From Naasia sp. SYSU D00948 (lineage in GTDB: Bacteria > Actinomycetota > Actinomycetes > Actinomycetales > Microbacteriaceae), in NCBI RefSeq assembly GCF_017916515.1, contig NZ_JAFMTA010000001.1:2903127-2967126 (forward strand): a stretch of DNA of 64,000 nucleotides. The letters are read 5' to 3'. The notes beneath the pieces were generated by a model that did not search any database, was not told where the DNA came from, and saw nothing but the letters and a program-made list of their open reading frames with translations. Position numbers and translations under genes: made by a program. Each line of letters opens with the position of its first letter. The first letter of the stretch is position 1. Below, one piece after another: positions 18,731 to 26,135 of this stretch.

Positions 18731-18738
18731 GAAAGTAT
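18726..18738 (+). promoter_or_regulatory. Inverted repeat ATACT-GAA-AGTAT, candidate mazE operator
   Basis: A perfect 5-3-5 inverted repeat covers most of the -10 hexamer and the first two bases of the mazE start codon. Antitoxins commonly autoregulate by binding such repeats, so this is a natural operator candidate; no binding data are implied. Confidence 0.5.
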
Positions 18739-18973
18739 GACCACGACGATCAAGGTCACCGACGAGCTCCGTGATCGACTCAAGGCGCAGGCGGCGCAGG
18801 CCGGTCGGACCTTAGGAGCCCATCTCGCCGCCCTTGCTGACATGGAGGAGCGCCGCCAGCGACTCGCTGCCGTCAAAGCAGCCCTCGCGAGAACGTCGGA
18901 TGAGGATGCGGCCTCCCACTCCGCGGAGACGCGCGAGTGGGAGACGACCGAACTCAGCGACGCTCGCGAGTGA
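18737..18973 (+). CDS. MazE-like antitoxin (ribbon-helix-helix type)
   Basis: This 78-aa protein starts MTTTIKVTDELRDRLKAQAA, a beta-strand followed by a helix as in ribbon-helix-helix DNA-binding antitoxins. It ends in an acidic, Glu/Asp/Ser-rich tail (SDEDAASHSAE onward), suited to wrap and neutralise the toxin. It overlaps the toxin gene by 4 nt (GTGA), the usual antitoxin-first arrangement. The short leader, strong -10 and inverted repeat over the start suggest autoregulation by the MazEF complex. Confidence 0.85.
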   Translation: MTTTIKVTDELRDRLKAQAAQAGRTLGAHLAALADMEERRQRLAAVKAALARTSDEDAASHSAETREWETTELSDARE

Positions 18974-19314
18974 CCGGAATCCCGATCAAACCGGGATCCG
19001 TCGTCTGGGCCTCGCTCGAGCCGGTCGCGGGTCGCGAGCAGGGCGGCCACCGCCCGGTGCTGATCGTCGCCTCCGAGGGCTACCTCGATGCGGTCACGAC
19101 ACTGGCGATCGGGCTGCCGATCACCACCGTGGACCGGGGCTGGCCGAATCATGTGCGCGTCGCCGGCCCGAGCGGCCTCGACCGCCCATCTTGGATCATG
19201 ACTGAGCAGCCGCGCACCCTCAGCAGAAGCAGGGTGACCGCCGTCGCCGGCCACGTCACCCCCGCCTGCCTCGCTGAATCGAGACGGTGGCTGGCCGACT
19301 TCCTCGATCTCTGA
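18970..19314 (+). CDS. mazF: MazF-like endoribonuclease toxin
   Basis: This 114-aa type II toxin of the PemK/MazF fold has GSVVWASLEPVAGREQGGHRPVLIVA (the conserved G-x-V-W and E-Q-x-G-x-RP-x-L-V segments, with R for nucleic-acid contact and catalysis) and ends in a typical helical tail. MazF toxins cut RNA at short motifs and halt translation. The start is the GTG at 18970 overlapping the antitoxin stop; an ATG 33 nt upstream would add unrelated residues. It is convergent with the BTAD regulator, and 77 nt lie between. Confidence 0.88.
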   Translation: MTGIPIKPGSVVWASLEPVAGREQGGHRPVLIVASEGYLDAVTTLAIGLPITTVDRGWPNHVRVAGPSGLDRPSWIMTEQPRTLSRSRVTAVAGHVTPACLAESRRWLADFLDL

Positions 19315-19391
19315 GGGAATCGCTGCAGTCCAGGTTCCGGTCCGGCGCTGCGACTCGGCCTGCGTCGACTCAGCGATGCGGATCGAGGACG

Positions 19392-22300
19392 TCAGTTAAC
19401 GAGAGGCGCCTCGAACCCGGCATGCGCATCAGCCGGTCCCTGCGCCGCCTCGGGCGCGTCAAGCGCGTTTAGCCGCCGCAGCGCATCGTCCACCCGCCCG
19501 ATGACCCCGACCTGACCGATCGCCCCGACCAGCCCGGCGAGCGGCCGCAGCCGCTCCGCAACCGCCGCTGCGTGCTTCCCCAGCCCGGCATCCGCCATCT
19601 GGTGCGCGAGCAGCGTCAGCTCGCCGCCGGTCGTCCACACGTCGAGCGTCGGCTTCCGCAGGGCCGCCGCGATCATCGCCTCGCCCTCATCGGTGCGGCC
19701 GGCCGCGATCGCGAGCGCCGCCTGCGCCCACGGCATCATCGACACGTTCGCGACCGGCACGCCCTCCACCTCCGACAGGCGCCCCTGGTGCCAGCGCACC
19801 GCGAGCAGCGCGAGCTCGTGCACGCCCATCACGTACAGCTCCGTCTGCCGGTGCAGCTCGTACGCGTGCCGGTAGAGCTGTTCCGCGCGCTCGATGTCGC
19901 CGCGGAACAGGTGGAAGGTGCCCTCGGCCCAGCGCAGCTGGACGCGCGAGATCGGCAGCCGCAGCGAGTCGCTGCCCGCGATGCCCTGGCGGAGGTGCTC
20001 CTCCATCTCGTCGAGCCGGCCCTGAATGAGGGCGGTGAGGGTGAGCATGTTGTGGCTGAGGACGGTGTCCAGGCGGGCCAGCCGGTGGGGGAGGACGAGG
20101 AGGCGCTTCAGGGCGTCCTCCTCGTCGTGCACGTGGCTCGCGACACCGGCGAAGACGAGAGCGCGGCCGAGGAGCGTGTCGGCGAGGACGTCGTTGTCGC
20201 CGGTCGACTCGGCGAGCTCGATCGCGCGGGCGCTGAGCCGGTCGCGGATGCTGCCGTCGATCTCGTAGTAGCTGCCGACCGCGATCGCGGCGAGGACCCG
20301 GGCGTGGGCGGCGGGGTCGGCGGCGACGAGCGGCTCGATGCCGACGAGGCGGGCCATCAGCGGGGCGGCGTCCTCGGTGTACGCGGCCCAGGGCCAGGAT
20401 CCGGCCGTGCGCAGCAGCGTCGCGGCCAGGCGGCCCGCCGAGGGGAGGCGGCCGTCCCGGACGGCGGAGGTGACGCCCTCCTCGACGACCTGGAGGACGG
20501 TGGACCAGCGGCCCGCGCGGGCGAGCGCGGCGACCCGGGCGACGAGCAGCTGGTCGCGCTCCTCGTCGTCGCGGCGCTCGTCGGGCAGCTGGTCGTAGGC
20601 GCGGATGGCGGCGTCGTACCAGCGGGCGGCCGCCTCCGACAGCCACCGCTCCTCGGCGTCGAGCGCCGCCGCGCGGCAGGCCTCGAACACCTCCTCCGCC
20701 TCGACGAGCGGGAACGCGGACACGAGATGCGCGGCGCGCCGGACGAGGCGGTCGGGGCCCCCGGAGGAGCGGAGCGCCTCCGCGATCTTCGCGTGCAGCC
20801 GCTGCCGCCGCGGCGCGGAGAGCCCGGCGAGCACCTCGTCGCGGAGCAGGCCGTGCGCGAAGGCGTAGCTGCCGGACTCCGGCGCGGGCACGATCAGGTG
20901 CTCGTCGGCGGCCTCGTCGAGGAGGTCGGCGAGCTCCTCCCGGTCGAGTCGGGTGACCGCGCAGAGCAGGTCGATGTCGAGCGGATCGTTCATCACCGCG
21001 GCGGTGCGCAGCACCTGCAGCACGTCGGGGTCGACCGCGGTGAGGCGGCGGCGGAGCACCGAGCGGACGGCGAGCGGGATGCCGCCCGCGGCGCGCTCCT
21101 CGCGGGGCAGGCGGGCGTACTCGCCGACGAAGAACGGATTGCCGCCGGTCTGCTCGGTGAGCGCGACCGCCTCCTCGTCCGGGATCTCCTCGCCGCTGAC
21201 GAGAGCGGCGAGCTCGGCGACCTCGCCCGTCGCGAGCGGGGACACCGCGAGCTGGCGGTTCGCCGGCTGGCGAGCAATGGCGGCGAGCAGGCGCTCGAGG
21301 TCGGGCCGCGGCTCGCCCTCGTCGCGGACCGTGAGCACGAACGTGATCCGGCCCGAGAAGCCGGAGGACGCGAGGTGCGTGAGCCAGCGCAGCGACGCGG
21401 AGTCCGACCACTGCACGTCGTCGACGAGGATCACCGTCTCGCCCGTCACGGACGCCCGCAGGAGCCCGTCGAGCCGGTCGTAGACGACCCAGCGGGCGGC
21501 GTCCGCGTCCGTGCCGGCGGGCGGGGTGAGCAGCACGTCCGGGTCGCCGCCGAGCCCGCGGACGACGCCGCGGATCGGCCACCACGGCGGCGTGCCCTCG
21601 TCCTCGGGACAGGCGGTGCGGACGATGCGGGCGCCGCGGGACTGCTCGTCCGCGAGGGTCTCCTCGGCGAGGCGAGTCTTGCCGATGCCGGCCGGGCCGG
21701 TGAGGACGAGCCAGCGGGCGGTGTCGGTTCCGGCGTCCGTCCGCATGCCGCGGATGGCGGCGAGCTCGCGGGTCCTGCCGATGAAGGGGCGGGACGGGAG
21801 GCGCACGGCGTCGGCCGGCTCGGGGTCCTCGTGCGGTCGGTCGGGCTCGACCACGGCGGGGACGTGGCGGGCGCGGCTCGCCACGGGCCAGGTGGCCAGG
21901 TCGGGATCCTGGCGGAGGATCGCGCCGTGCAGGTCGCGGAGCGCGGGTCCCGGCTCGAGGCCGAGCTCCTCGTCGAGGAGGCGGGCGTGCGCGCGGTACG
22001 CGTCGAGGGCGTCCGCGCTCCGGCCGTCGCGATGCAGGGCGATCACCTCGAGCCAGGCCCCGCGCTCGCGCAGGGGCTCGGCCGAGCGCAGGCGTTGCGC
22101 CTCGACGACCGCCTCGGCGAGGCGGCCGCAGCCGAGGAGGCCGGTGACGAGGTTCTCCCGGGTCTCGCTGCGGCGCTCGTCCAGCCGGTGGGACTCGCGC
22201 TTCACCCACTCCTCGTCGCGGAGATCCTCGAGCAGGCCGCCGCGCCAGAACTCGAGAGCGGTGCGGGCGGCGTCGACCGCGGCGGGCCAGTCGCGGGCCT

Positions 22301-22646
22301 CGACGGCGGCGCGGGCGGCGTCGGCGCCGCGGAGGAAGGCGGCGACGTCGACGTGCTCGTCGGGGATGTCGAGGAGGTAGCCGGGGGAGCGGCGGACGAT
22401 GGGGGAGGCGGCGGTGCGCTCGTCCCGAAGGATGCGGCGCAAATTCGAGATGTACGCCTGGAGGCTGGCGGAGACGCTCGTCGGCGGGTTCTCGCCCCAG
22501 ACGGCGGCGACGAGCCGGTCGGTCGGGACGACGCGTCCGCGGGAGAGCAGCAGCACCGCGAGGACCGCCCGCTGCTTCGGCGGGCCGAGGTCGACGCGCG
22601 CGTCGTCGTGCTCGACCTCGAGGGAGCCCAGCAGGCGGTAGTGCAT
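19392..22646 (-). CDS. AfsR/SARP-like transcriptional regulator (BTAD, AAA ATPase and TPR-like domains)
   Basis: The 1084-aa protein begins MHYRLLGSLEVEHDDARVDL, followed by a winged-helix DNA-binding domain (QRAVLAVLLLSRGRVVPTDRLVAAVWG), then the BTAD domain (about residues 100-250). An AAA/STAND ATPase follows, with Walker A TGPAGIGKTRL and Walker B TVILVDDVQWSDSASLRWL. The C-terminal roughly 500 residues are helical repeats. Such proteins act as ligand- or ATP-responsive activators of secondary metabolism or stress genes. The start is at 22646, with GGAGGG 6 nt upstream; longer frames run into intergenic sequence. It has no operon partner. A poly-G tract lies about 60 nt upstream. Confidence 0.9.
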   Translation of the reverse strand: MHYRLLGSLEVEHDDARVDLGPPKQRAVLAVLLLSRGRVVPTDRLVAAVWGENPPTSVSASLQAYISNLRRILRDERTAASPIVRRSPGYLLDIPDEHVDVAAFLRGADAARAAVEARDWPAAVDAARTALEFWRGGLLEDLRDEEWVKRESHRLDERRSETRENLVTGLLGCGRLAEAVVEAQRLRSAEPLRERGAWLEVIALHRDGRSADALDAYRAHARLLDEELGLEPGPALRDLHGAILRQDPDLATWPVASRARHVPAVVEPDRPHEDPEPADAVRLPSRPFIGRTRELAAIRGMRTDAGTDTARWLVLTGPAGIGKTRLAEETLADEQSRGARIVRTACPEDEGTPPWWPIRGVVRGLGGDPDVLLTPPAGTDADAARWVVYDRLDGLLRASVTGETVILVDDVQWSDSASLRWLTHLASSGFSGRITFVLTVRDEGEPRPDLERLLAAIARQPANRQLAVSPLATGEVAELAALVSGEEIPDEEAVALTEQTGGNPFFVGEYARLPREERAAGGIPLAVRSVLRRRLTAVDPDVLQVLRTAAVMNDPLDIDLLCAVTRLDREELADLLDEAADEHLIVPAPESGSYAFAHGLLRDEVLAGLSAPRRQRLHAKIAEALRSSGGPDRLVRRAAHLVSAFPLVEAEEVFEACRAAALDAEERWLSEAAARWYDAAIRAYDQLPDERRDDEERDQLLVARVAALARAGRWSTVLQVVEEGVTSAVRDGRLPSAGRLAATLLRTAGSWPWAAYTEDAAPLMARLVGIEPLVAADPAAHARVLAAIAVGSYYEIDGSIRDRLSARAIELAESTGDNDVLADTLLGRALVFAGVASHVHDEEDALKRLLVLPHRLARLDTVLSHNMLTLTALIQGRLDEMEEHLRQGIAGSDSLRLPISRVQLRWAEGTFHLFRGDIERAEQLYRHAYELHRQTELYVMGVHELALLAVRWHQGRLSEVEGVPVANVSMMPWAQAALAIAAGRTDEGEAMIAAALRKPTLDVWTTGGELTLLAHQMADAGLGKHAAAVAERLRPLAGLVGAIGQVGVIGRVDDALRRLNALDAPEAAQGPADAHAGFEAPLVN

Positions 22647-22706
22647 GTGCTTCCCTCCTTCGCGCTGGCCGAAGTTTAGGAGGCGGCTCCGACCGGGCGC
22701 ATCCGC

Positions 22707-22720
22707 GGGGGGGGGGGGGG
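22707..22720 (+). repeat. Poly-G homopolymer, 14 nt
   Basis: Fourteen consecutive G residues lie about 60 nt upstream of the BTAD regulator start (poly-C in the coding direction). Such tracts are prone to slippage; the count could also be affected by sequencing. Confidence 0.8.
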
Positions 22721-22787
22721 ATGAAGGACTCCGGCGGTCGGTGAGAAGCACGATGCCGGCTCAGCAATCGCGTCGCGGGTCCCGGCT

Positions 22788-22894
22788 CTTGCGCGGATCA
22801 GGATCGGCGCTTCCCGGCACGGCGCGTCTTCCTGAACCGCGTACGAAACGGGCCCTGGGTCCTGATCCGCGTCGAAAGACCTGAACCGCGCAAG
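22788..22894. repeat. Inverted and direct copies of CCTGANCCGCG
   Basis: CTTGCGCGGATCAGG (22788-22802) and CCTGAACCGCGCAAG (22880-22894) form 15-nt inverted arms with one mismatch. Two further direct copies of the core lie between them at 22831-22841 and 22861-22871. This could be a small intergenic repeat element or a multi-site operator. Confidence 0.65.
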
Positions 22895-22930
22895 AGGGTG
22901 ACCGCCCGCCACCGGAGGCGGGGCAGAACC

Positions 22931-22947
22931 ACAACATCTAGTGTTGT
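22931..22947. repeat. Palindrome ACAACA-TCTAG-TGTTGT
   Basis: Perfect 6-nt arms flank TCTAG. The AT-rich centre in a GC-rich background suggests a regulator binding site. It faintly resembles NrdR-type operators, but no ribonucleotide reductase gene is near. Confidence 0.4.
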
Positions 22948-22960
22948 CCACCGCTTCTTC

Positions 22961-22974
22961 CTCCACATGTGGAG
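22961..22974. repeat. Palindrome CTCCACATGTGGAG
   Basis: A perfect 14-nt palindrome lies about 28 nt (centre to centre) from the preceding one, upstream of the hypothetical gene at 23035. A possible operator. Confidence 0.4.
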
Positions 22975-23021
22975 GACTCGCCGGAAAATCGCGGGGGCTG
23001 GCGGGTGTCGGCGGACGGTCG

Positions 23022-23027
23022 TACCGT
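23022..23027 (+). promoter_or_regulatory. -10 element TACCGT, leaderless start
   Basis: TACCGT lies 7 nt before ATG 23035. The surrounding TACCGTGACC-GCATGG is nearly identical to the sequence before the PEP mutase-family gene at 44039. Confidence 0.4.
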
Positions 23028-23034
23028 GACCCGC

Positions 23035-23361
23035 ATGGGAAGCGCAGGGGAGCCGATGATCGAGGGAGAGCGAGCGTCTCTGGTGCTCGCGGCTGTGCTC
23101 AGCATGCGGATCCGCAGCAAGCATGGCGGGACCGTTCAGCTCGCCGGGCACGCCGATGCGCGGGCCATGGCGGCGCTCGTGCGGGCGGTGGATCGGGTGG
23201 AGATGCGGATGCGCGCCCTCGAGGCGGCGGACCTCGTCGAGCAGGCGACCACCTACGCCGAGCGGCGGGGCGAGGCCTTCGCGATCGTCGCGCAGCGCGC
23301 GATGCGCGCCTACGGGATGACCGTTGCTCCCTGGGCCCATCAGCTCAGCGACGCGTCCTGA
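23035..23361 (+). CDS. Hypothetical protein
   Basis: A 108-aa helical, Ala/Arg/Glu-rich protein with segments LVLAAVLSMRIRSKHGG and ALVRAVDRVEMRMRALEAADLVEQA. No family recognised. I chose ATG 23035 because of the -10 element 7 nt upstream. A GTG at 22969 lies inside a palindrome, and an ATG at 23056 preceded by AGGGGAG is the alternative. It has its own terminator-like hairpin downstream. It may be a small regulatory or DNA-associated protein, which is a guess only. Confidence 0.55.
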   Translation: MGSAGEPMIEGERASLVLAAVLSMRIRSKHGGTVQLAGHADARAMAALVRAVDRVEMRMRALEAADLVEQATTYAERRGEAFAIVAQRAMRAYGMTVAPWAHQLSDAS

Positions 23362-23449
23362 CGGCGGACGGGGGCCTACGGCGGTTTCTGGCCGGTCCGA
23401 GTCGCGAGTCCGGAGCACATGGCGGGACCCTCGGCCGCGGAAACACCAA

Positions 23450-23486
23450 GATCGGCCCTGGCTGGGTGGGCGAGCCAGGGCCGATC
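23450..23486. terminator. Perfect 14-bp stem-loop
   Basis: GATCGGCCCTGGCT (23450-23463) and AGCCAGGGCCGATC (23473-23486) pair perfectly around a 9-nt loop. It lies between the convergent ends of the hypothetical gene and the FAD oxidoreductase, so a bidirectional intrinsic terminator is likely even though no U-tract follows, as is usual in high-GC actinobacteria. Confidence 0.7.
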
Positions 23487-23487
23487 C

Positions 23488-23522
23488 TGTCGGGTGTCGG
23501 GTGTCGGGTGTCGGGCGTCGGG
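23488..23522. repeat. Tandem heptamer TGTCGGG
   Basis: Four perfect copies of TGTCGGG and one CGTCGGG run head to tail directly after the stem-loop. This looks like a microsatellite-type tract. Confidence 0.8.
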
Positions 23523-23580
23523 TCGGGCGCGTCCGATGGGTCGGTTCAGGCAGGGCGGATGTGTCGGTTGAGGTGACTGC

Positions 23581-24984
23581 TCAGGAGGACAGGGCGAGCG
23601 CCTCCCGCATCGGCCGCGCGGCCCGGATCACCGACTTGGGGTCGTAGGTGGCCGAGAGGGTGACGAGCCGGGTCAGGGTCTCGCGGTCGTAGGTGCGGGC
23701 GACATCCTCGGGCTTGCCGCTGGGCGCCCAGTTCGGCATCGCGTGGCCGGTGCTCCAGGGCGCGAGCGCGCCCCCGATCTGCTCGGCGTTCGCCACCGTC
23801 GCCTCAGCGCCCGGACCCGCCTTGATGCCGATCGTGAGGAACGTATACGCGCTGTCGCGATAGGAGAGCGCGCCGGCGTTCTCCGGGAACCGCGCCACCG
23901 CGCCGCCCAGCTGCCGGACCTCGACGATCACCTGCGGGCAGTCCGCGGCGGGGCCGACGAGCGGGAGGAGCGCGTCCACGGTGTCCGGACCGAACTCACG
24001 GAGCAGGGCGGCGTGCTCGTGCACCGGCATGGGGTCGACGGGATCCGCGTGGACGAGGCCGATCATCGTGTACGGCATGACGCCGACCTGGCCGAAGATC
24101 GGCGCGGCCACGGCCGCCATCGGCGCGAACACCTGCTCGCCCTCGGCGGGGTCGCCGGTCCACACGAAGCGGACGGTCACCGACATGCGCCCGGCCAGGG
24201 GCGGCGGCACGAACGGCGCGTCGGGGAGCCGGAGGATCGCGATGGAGGTGGTCGCCTGTTCGGGCAGGGTGAGGCACCACTCGGCCCAGGTCCGCATGAC
24301 CGCTGCGGTGTCGGCGCCGTCGAAGAAGAGGGCGCCGCCGTAGATGGTGGGCTGGCGCACCAGGTCGAACTCGATCGCCGTGATGATGCCGAGCGCGCCC
24401 TTGCCACCGCGCAGCGCCCAGAACAGCGCCGGGTTGTCGGTGGCGGTCGCGCGATGGAGCTCGCCGTCACCGGTCACCACCTCGATCGCCCGAACGTAGT
24501 CGGCGGAGACGCCGTAGGTGCGGGCGAGGGGGCCGATGCCGCCGCCGGTCAGGTAGCCGACCACGCCGACGTCGGGGGCGGATCCGGCGAGCGGTGCAAG
24601 CCCGTACGGGGCGGCGGCCTCAATGACCTGCGCCCACTTCACGCCGGCGCCGACGCGGGCCCAGCCCTCGGGGTGCACGGTGAGCTCGTCGAGCCGGTTC
24701 GTGCGGAGGAGCAGCACGTTCTCGAGTGCCTCGAAGGCGCCGTGCCCGGTGGCGCGGACGCCGACCTCGAGCCCGTGCTCGTTCGCGAACCTGATCGCCG
24801 CGACGACGTCATCGGCGGTCTCCGCCTCCAGCACGGCGGCGGGGAAGGAGGCGACGGCGACGTTCCAGGGCATGGCGGCGACCAGGTACTCCTCGGTTCC
24901 AGGGAGGTGGACGGGGCCGGCGACGCGGTCAGCGAGCTGGGCGAGGGGGCTGGATTCAGTGAGATCCGAGTCGGTGAGAGTCAT
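23581..24984 (-). CDS. FAD-binding oxidoreductase (berberine-bridge-enzyme-like, PCMH fold), paralogue 1
   Basis: A 467-aa flavoprotein. The FAD-binding PCMH domain includes GVRATGHGA, with the His expected to bind FAD covalently, then VVGYLTGGGIGPLARTYG and FWALRGGKGALGIIT. The Cys that gives bicovalent attachment in berberine-bridge enzymes is absent (GYLTGGG), so monocovalent FAD is expected. The C-terminal BBE-like segment is short and ends ARPMREALAL. The substrate is unknown. The ATG at 24984 is preceded by GAAGGA 8 nt upstream; a longer frame covers the upstream regulator. A paralogue of identical length lies at 32146-33549. The gene directly follows, and slightly overlaps, a truncated WYL regulator. 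Confidence 0.9.
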   Translation of the reverse strand: MTLTDSDLTESSPLAQLADRVAGPVHLPGTEEYLVAAMPWNVAVASFPAAVLEAETADDVVAAIRFANEHGLEVGVRATGHGAFEALENVLLLRTNRLDELTVHPEGWARVGAGVKWAQVIEAAAPYGLAPLAGSAPDVGVVGYLTGGGIGPLARTYGVSADYVRAIEVVTGDGELHRATATDNPALFWALRGGKGALGIITAIEFDLVRQPTIYGGALFFDGADTAAVMRTWAEWCLTLPEQATTSIAILRLPDAPFVPPPLAGRMSVTVRFVWTGDPAEGEQVFAPMAAVAAPIFGQVGVMPYTMIGLVHADPVDPMPVHEHAALLREFGPDTVDALLPLVGPAADCPQVIVEVRQLGGAVARFPENAGALSYRDSAYTFLTIGIKAGPGAEATVANAEQIGGALAPWSTGHAMPNWAPSGKPEDVARTYDRETLTRLVTLSATYDPKSVIRAARPMREALALSS

Positions 24985-25672
24985 GGGGTCGGTCCTTCGG
25001 GTCGGTGTGGGATCGAGTGCACATCGAGTGTGTCGAGGGGCGCTTGCCGGGTTCTTGCCGTCCGCCAGGAGGGCTTGGAGGCGACTTGGCGCCACGCCAG
25101 TGCGGGGACTTGGAGGGGTACTGCGGCTCGATCTCGCGGTCCGTGAGGGTGCGCTGCTGATCCTCGTAGCGGATCGTCACGAGGCGCCGGTTCGGGAATC
25201 CGTCGAGCAGCGGTCCGGTGACGCGGTCCGGCGGGGTCGCATACGTCGTGAGGACCTGAGCGGACGCGGGAGAGCCGACGAGGATCCGGGAGCGGACGCC
25301 ACGAATGCGCCGCGCCTGCGCCGGCGCGAAGGACGTGGCGACCTTCCGCGCGATCGACCTCGTGTCGCCGAGCAGGATCGGCGAGCCCACCTTCTCGGCG
25401 ATGGTGAGGCCGATCAGCAGCCCGATGGCCTCCGACTCGCTGAGGTGGACCCGGCCGAGCGACCAGCCGTGCTCCAGGCGCAGCCCGCCGCCGCGTCCCC
25501 GGTCACTGTCGATCGGCACTCCGATGTTCCGCAGGAAGGCGAGGTCGCGGCGGACCGTGCGGACGCTCACCCCGAGCTCAGCCGCGAGCTCGGGGGCGGT
25601 CGTGGTGTCCCGATCGGCGAGCAGGCCCTTGAGTGTCTCGAGCCGCGCCGCCTGTCCACGCTCCTCAGCCAC
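24956..25672 (-). pseudogene. YafY-type HTH/WYL transcriptional regulator, C-terminally truncated
   Basis: From GTG 25672 the product has an HTH_11 domain (LETLKGLLADRDT, then ELAAELGVSVRTVRRDLAFL) and a middle domain. The WYL domain starts at about residue 180 (LVTIRYEDQQRTLTDREIEPQY) and then breaks off into Pro/Ser/Lys-rich sequence that looks out of frame. The gene runs 29 nt into the FAD oxidoreductase start. Family members are about 310-330 aa; this one is 238, so the C-terminal ligand-sensing part is missing, probably by deletion. The HTH part could still bind DNA. It is divergent from the small ABM-like gene, the usual place for its target promoter. Confidence 0.65.
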
Positions 25673-25737
25673 GGAACAAATGTGACAGTCGCCGACACGT
25701 TTGCCCATAGCGTGCCGGGCACAGGAAGGGAGGCGCC

Positions 25738-26034
25738 ATGCAGATCGCACTGTCACCGTTCACACTTCGGCCCGGGGTGACCGAGGCGGCCCTGCTCGAC
25801 GCGTCCGCCGAGTTCGAGACCGGGTTCGTGCAGAAGCAGGACGGGATCGTCCGGCGCGTGCTCGTGCGGGACGGGGCCGGCGGCTACGCCGACCTGGTGT
25901 TCTTCGAGAGCGCCGAGGCGATGGAGAAGGTCATCGAGGCGGAGCAGGACGACGAGGTGTGCGCACGGTTCTCGTCGATCATGGTCGACGGCGGGGAGTA
26001 CCGGGTGTTCGAGGTGCTGCGGACGTACGAGTGA
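25738..26034 (+). CDS. Small ABM-like dimeric alpha/beta-barrel protein
   Basis: This 98-aa protein has LSPFTLRPGVTEAALLDAS, FVQKQDGIVRRVLVRD, then YADLVFFESAEAMEKVIEAE, the beta-alpha-beta pattern of antibiotic-biosynthesis-monooxygenase or EthD-like barrels. No catalytic residues can be assigned. The Shine-Dalgarno GGAAGGGAGG lies just upstream of the ATG. It is divergent from the truncated YafY-type regulator with 65 nt between, the classical layout for a regulator and its target. It may be a small oxygenase or a stress protein. Confidence 0.75.
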   Translation: MQIALSPFTLRPGVTEAALLDASAEFETGFVQKQDGIVRRVLVRDGAGGYADLVFFESAEAMEKVIEAEQDDEVCARFSSIMVDGGEYRVFEVLRTYE

Positions 26035-26135
26035 CGGCTGTCCCGGCGCAGGAGCGAGCGAGGGCGCCGCTGCTCTTCGGTGCGAACGCCGAGGACGGGT
26101 CGCCGGTCCGTCGCCGGACTCCGGGATTCGGCGGC

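Larger units (their letters stand above)
22647..23034. other. Intergenic region with poly-G tract, repeats and palindromes
   Basis: The space between the BTAD regulator and the next plus-strand gene carries a 14-nt poly-G run, four copies of CCTGANCCGCG in a large inverted arrangement, and two palindromes. I see no gene in it. It is probably the promoter region of the regulator on its left part. Confidence 0.6.

Noticed and set aside
19572-22679. Long plus-strand open frame opposite the BTAD regulator
   Set aside because: The minus strand has winged-helix, BTAD and Walker motifs; the plus frame has none and is a GC-bias shadow.
22931-22947. NrdR operator
   Set aside because: The palindrome is only loosely similar, occurs once rather than as a proper tandem pair, and no ribonucleotide reductase gene is adjacent.
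23488-23522. Possible CRISPR array
   Set aside because: Heptamers are directly adjacent with no spacers; it is a simple tandem repeat. No cas gene is in the window.
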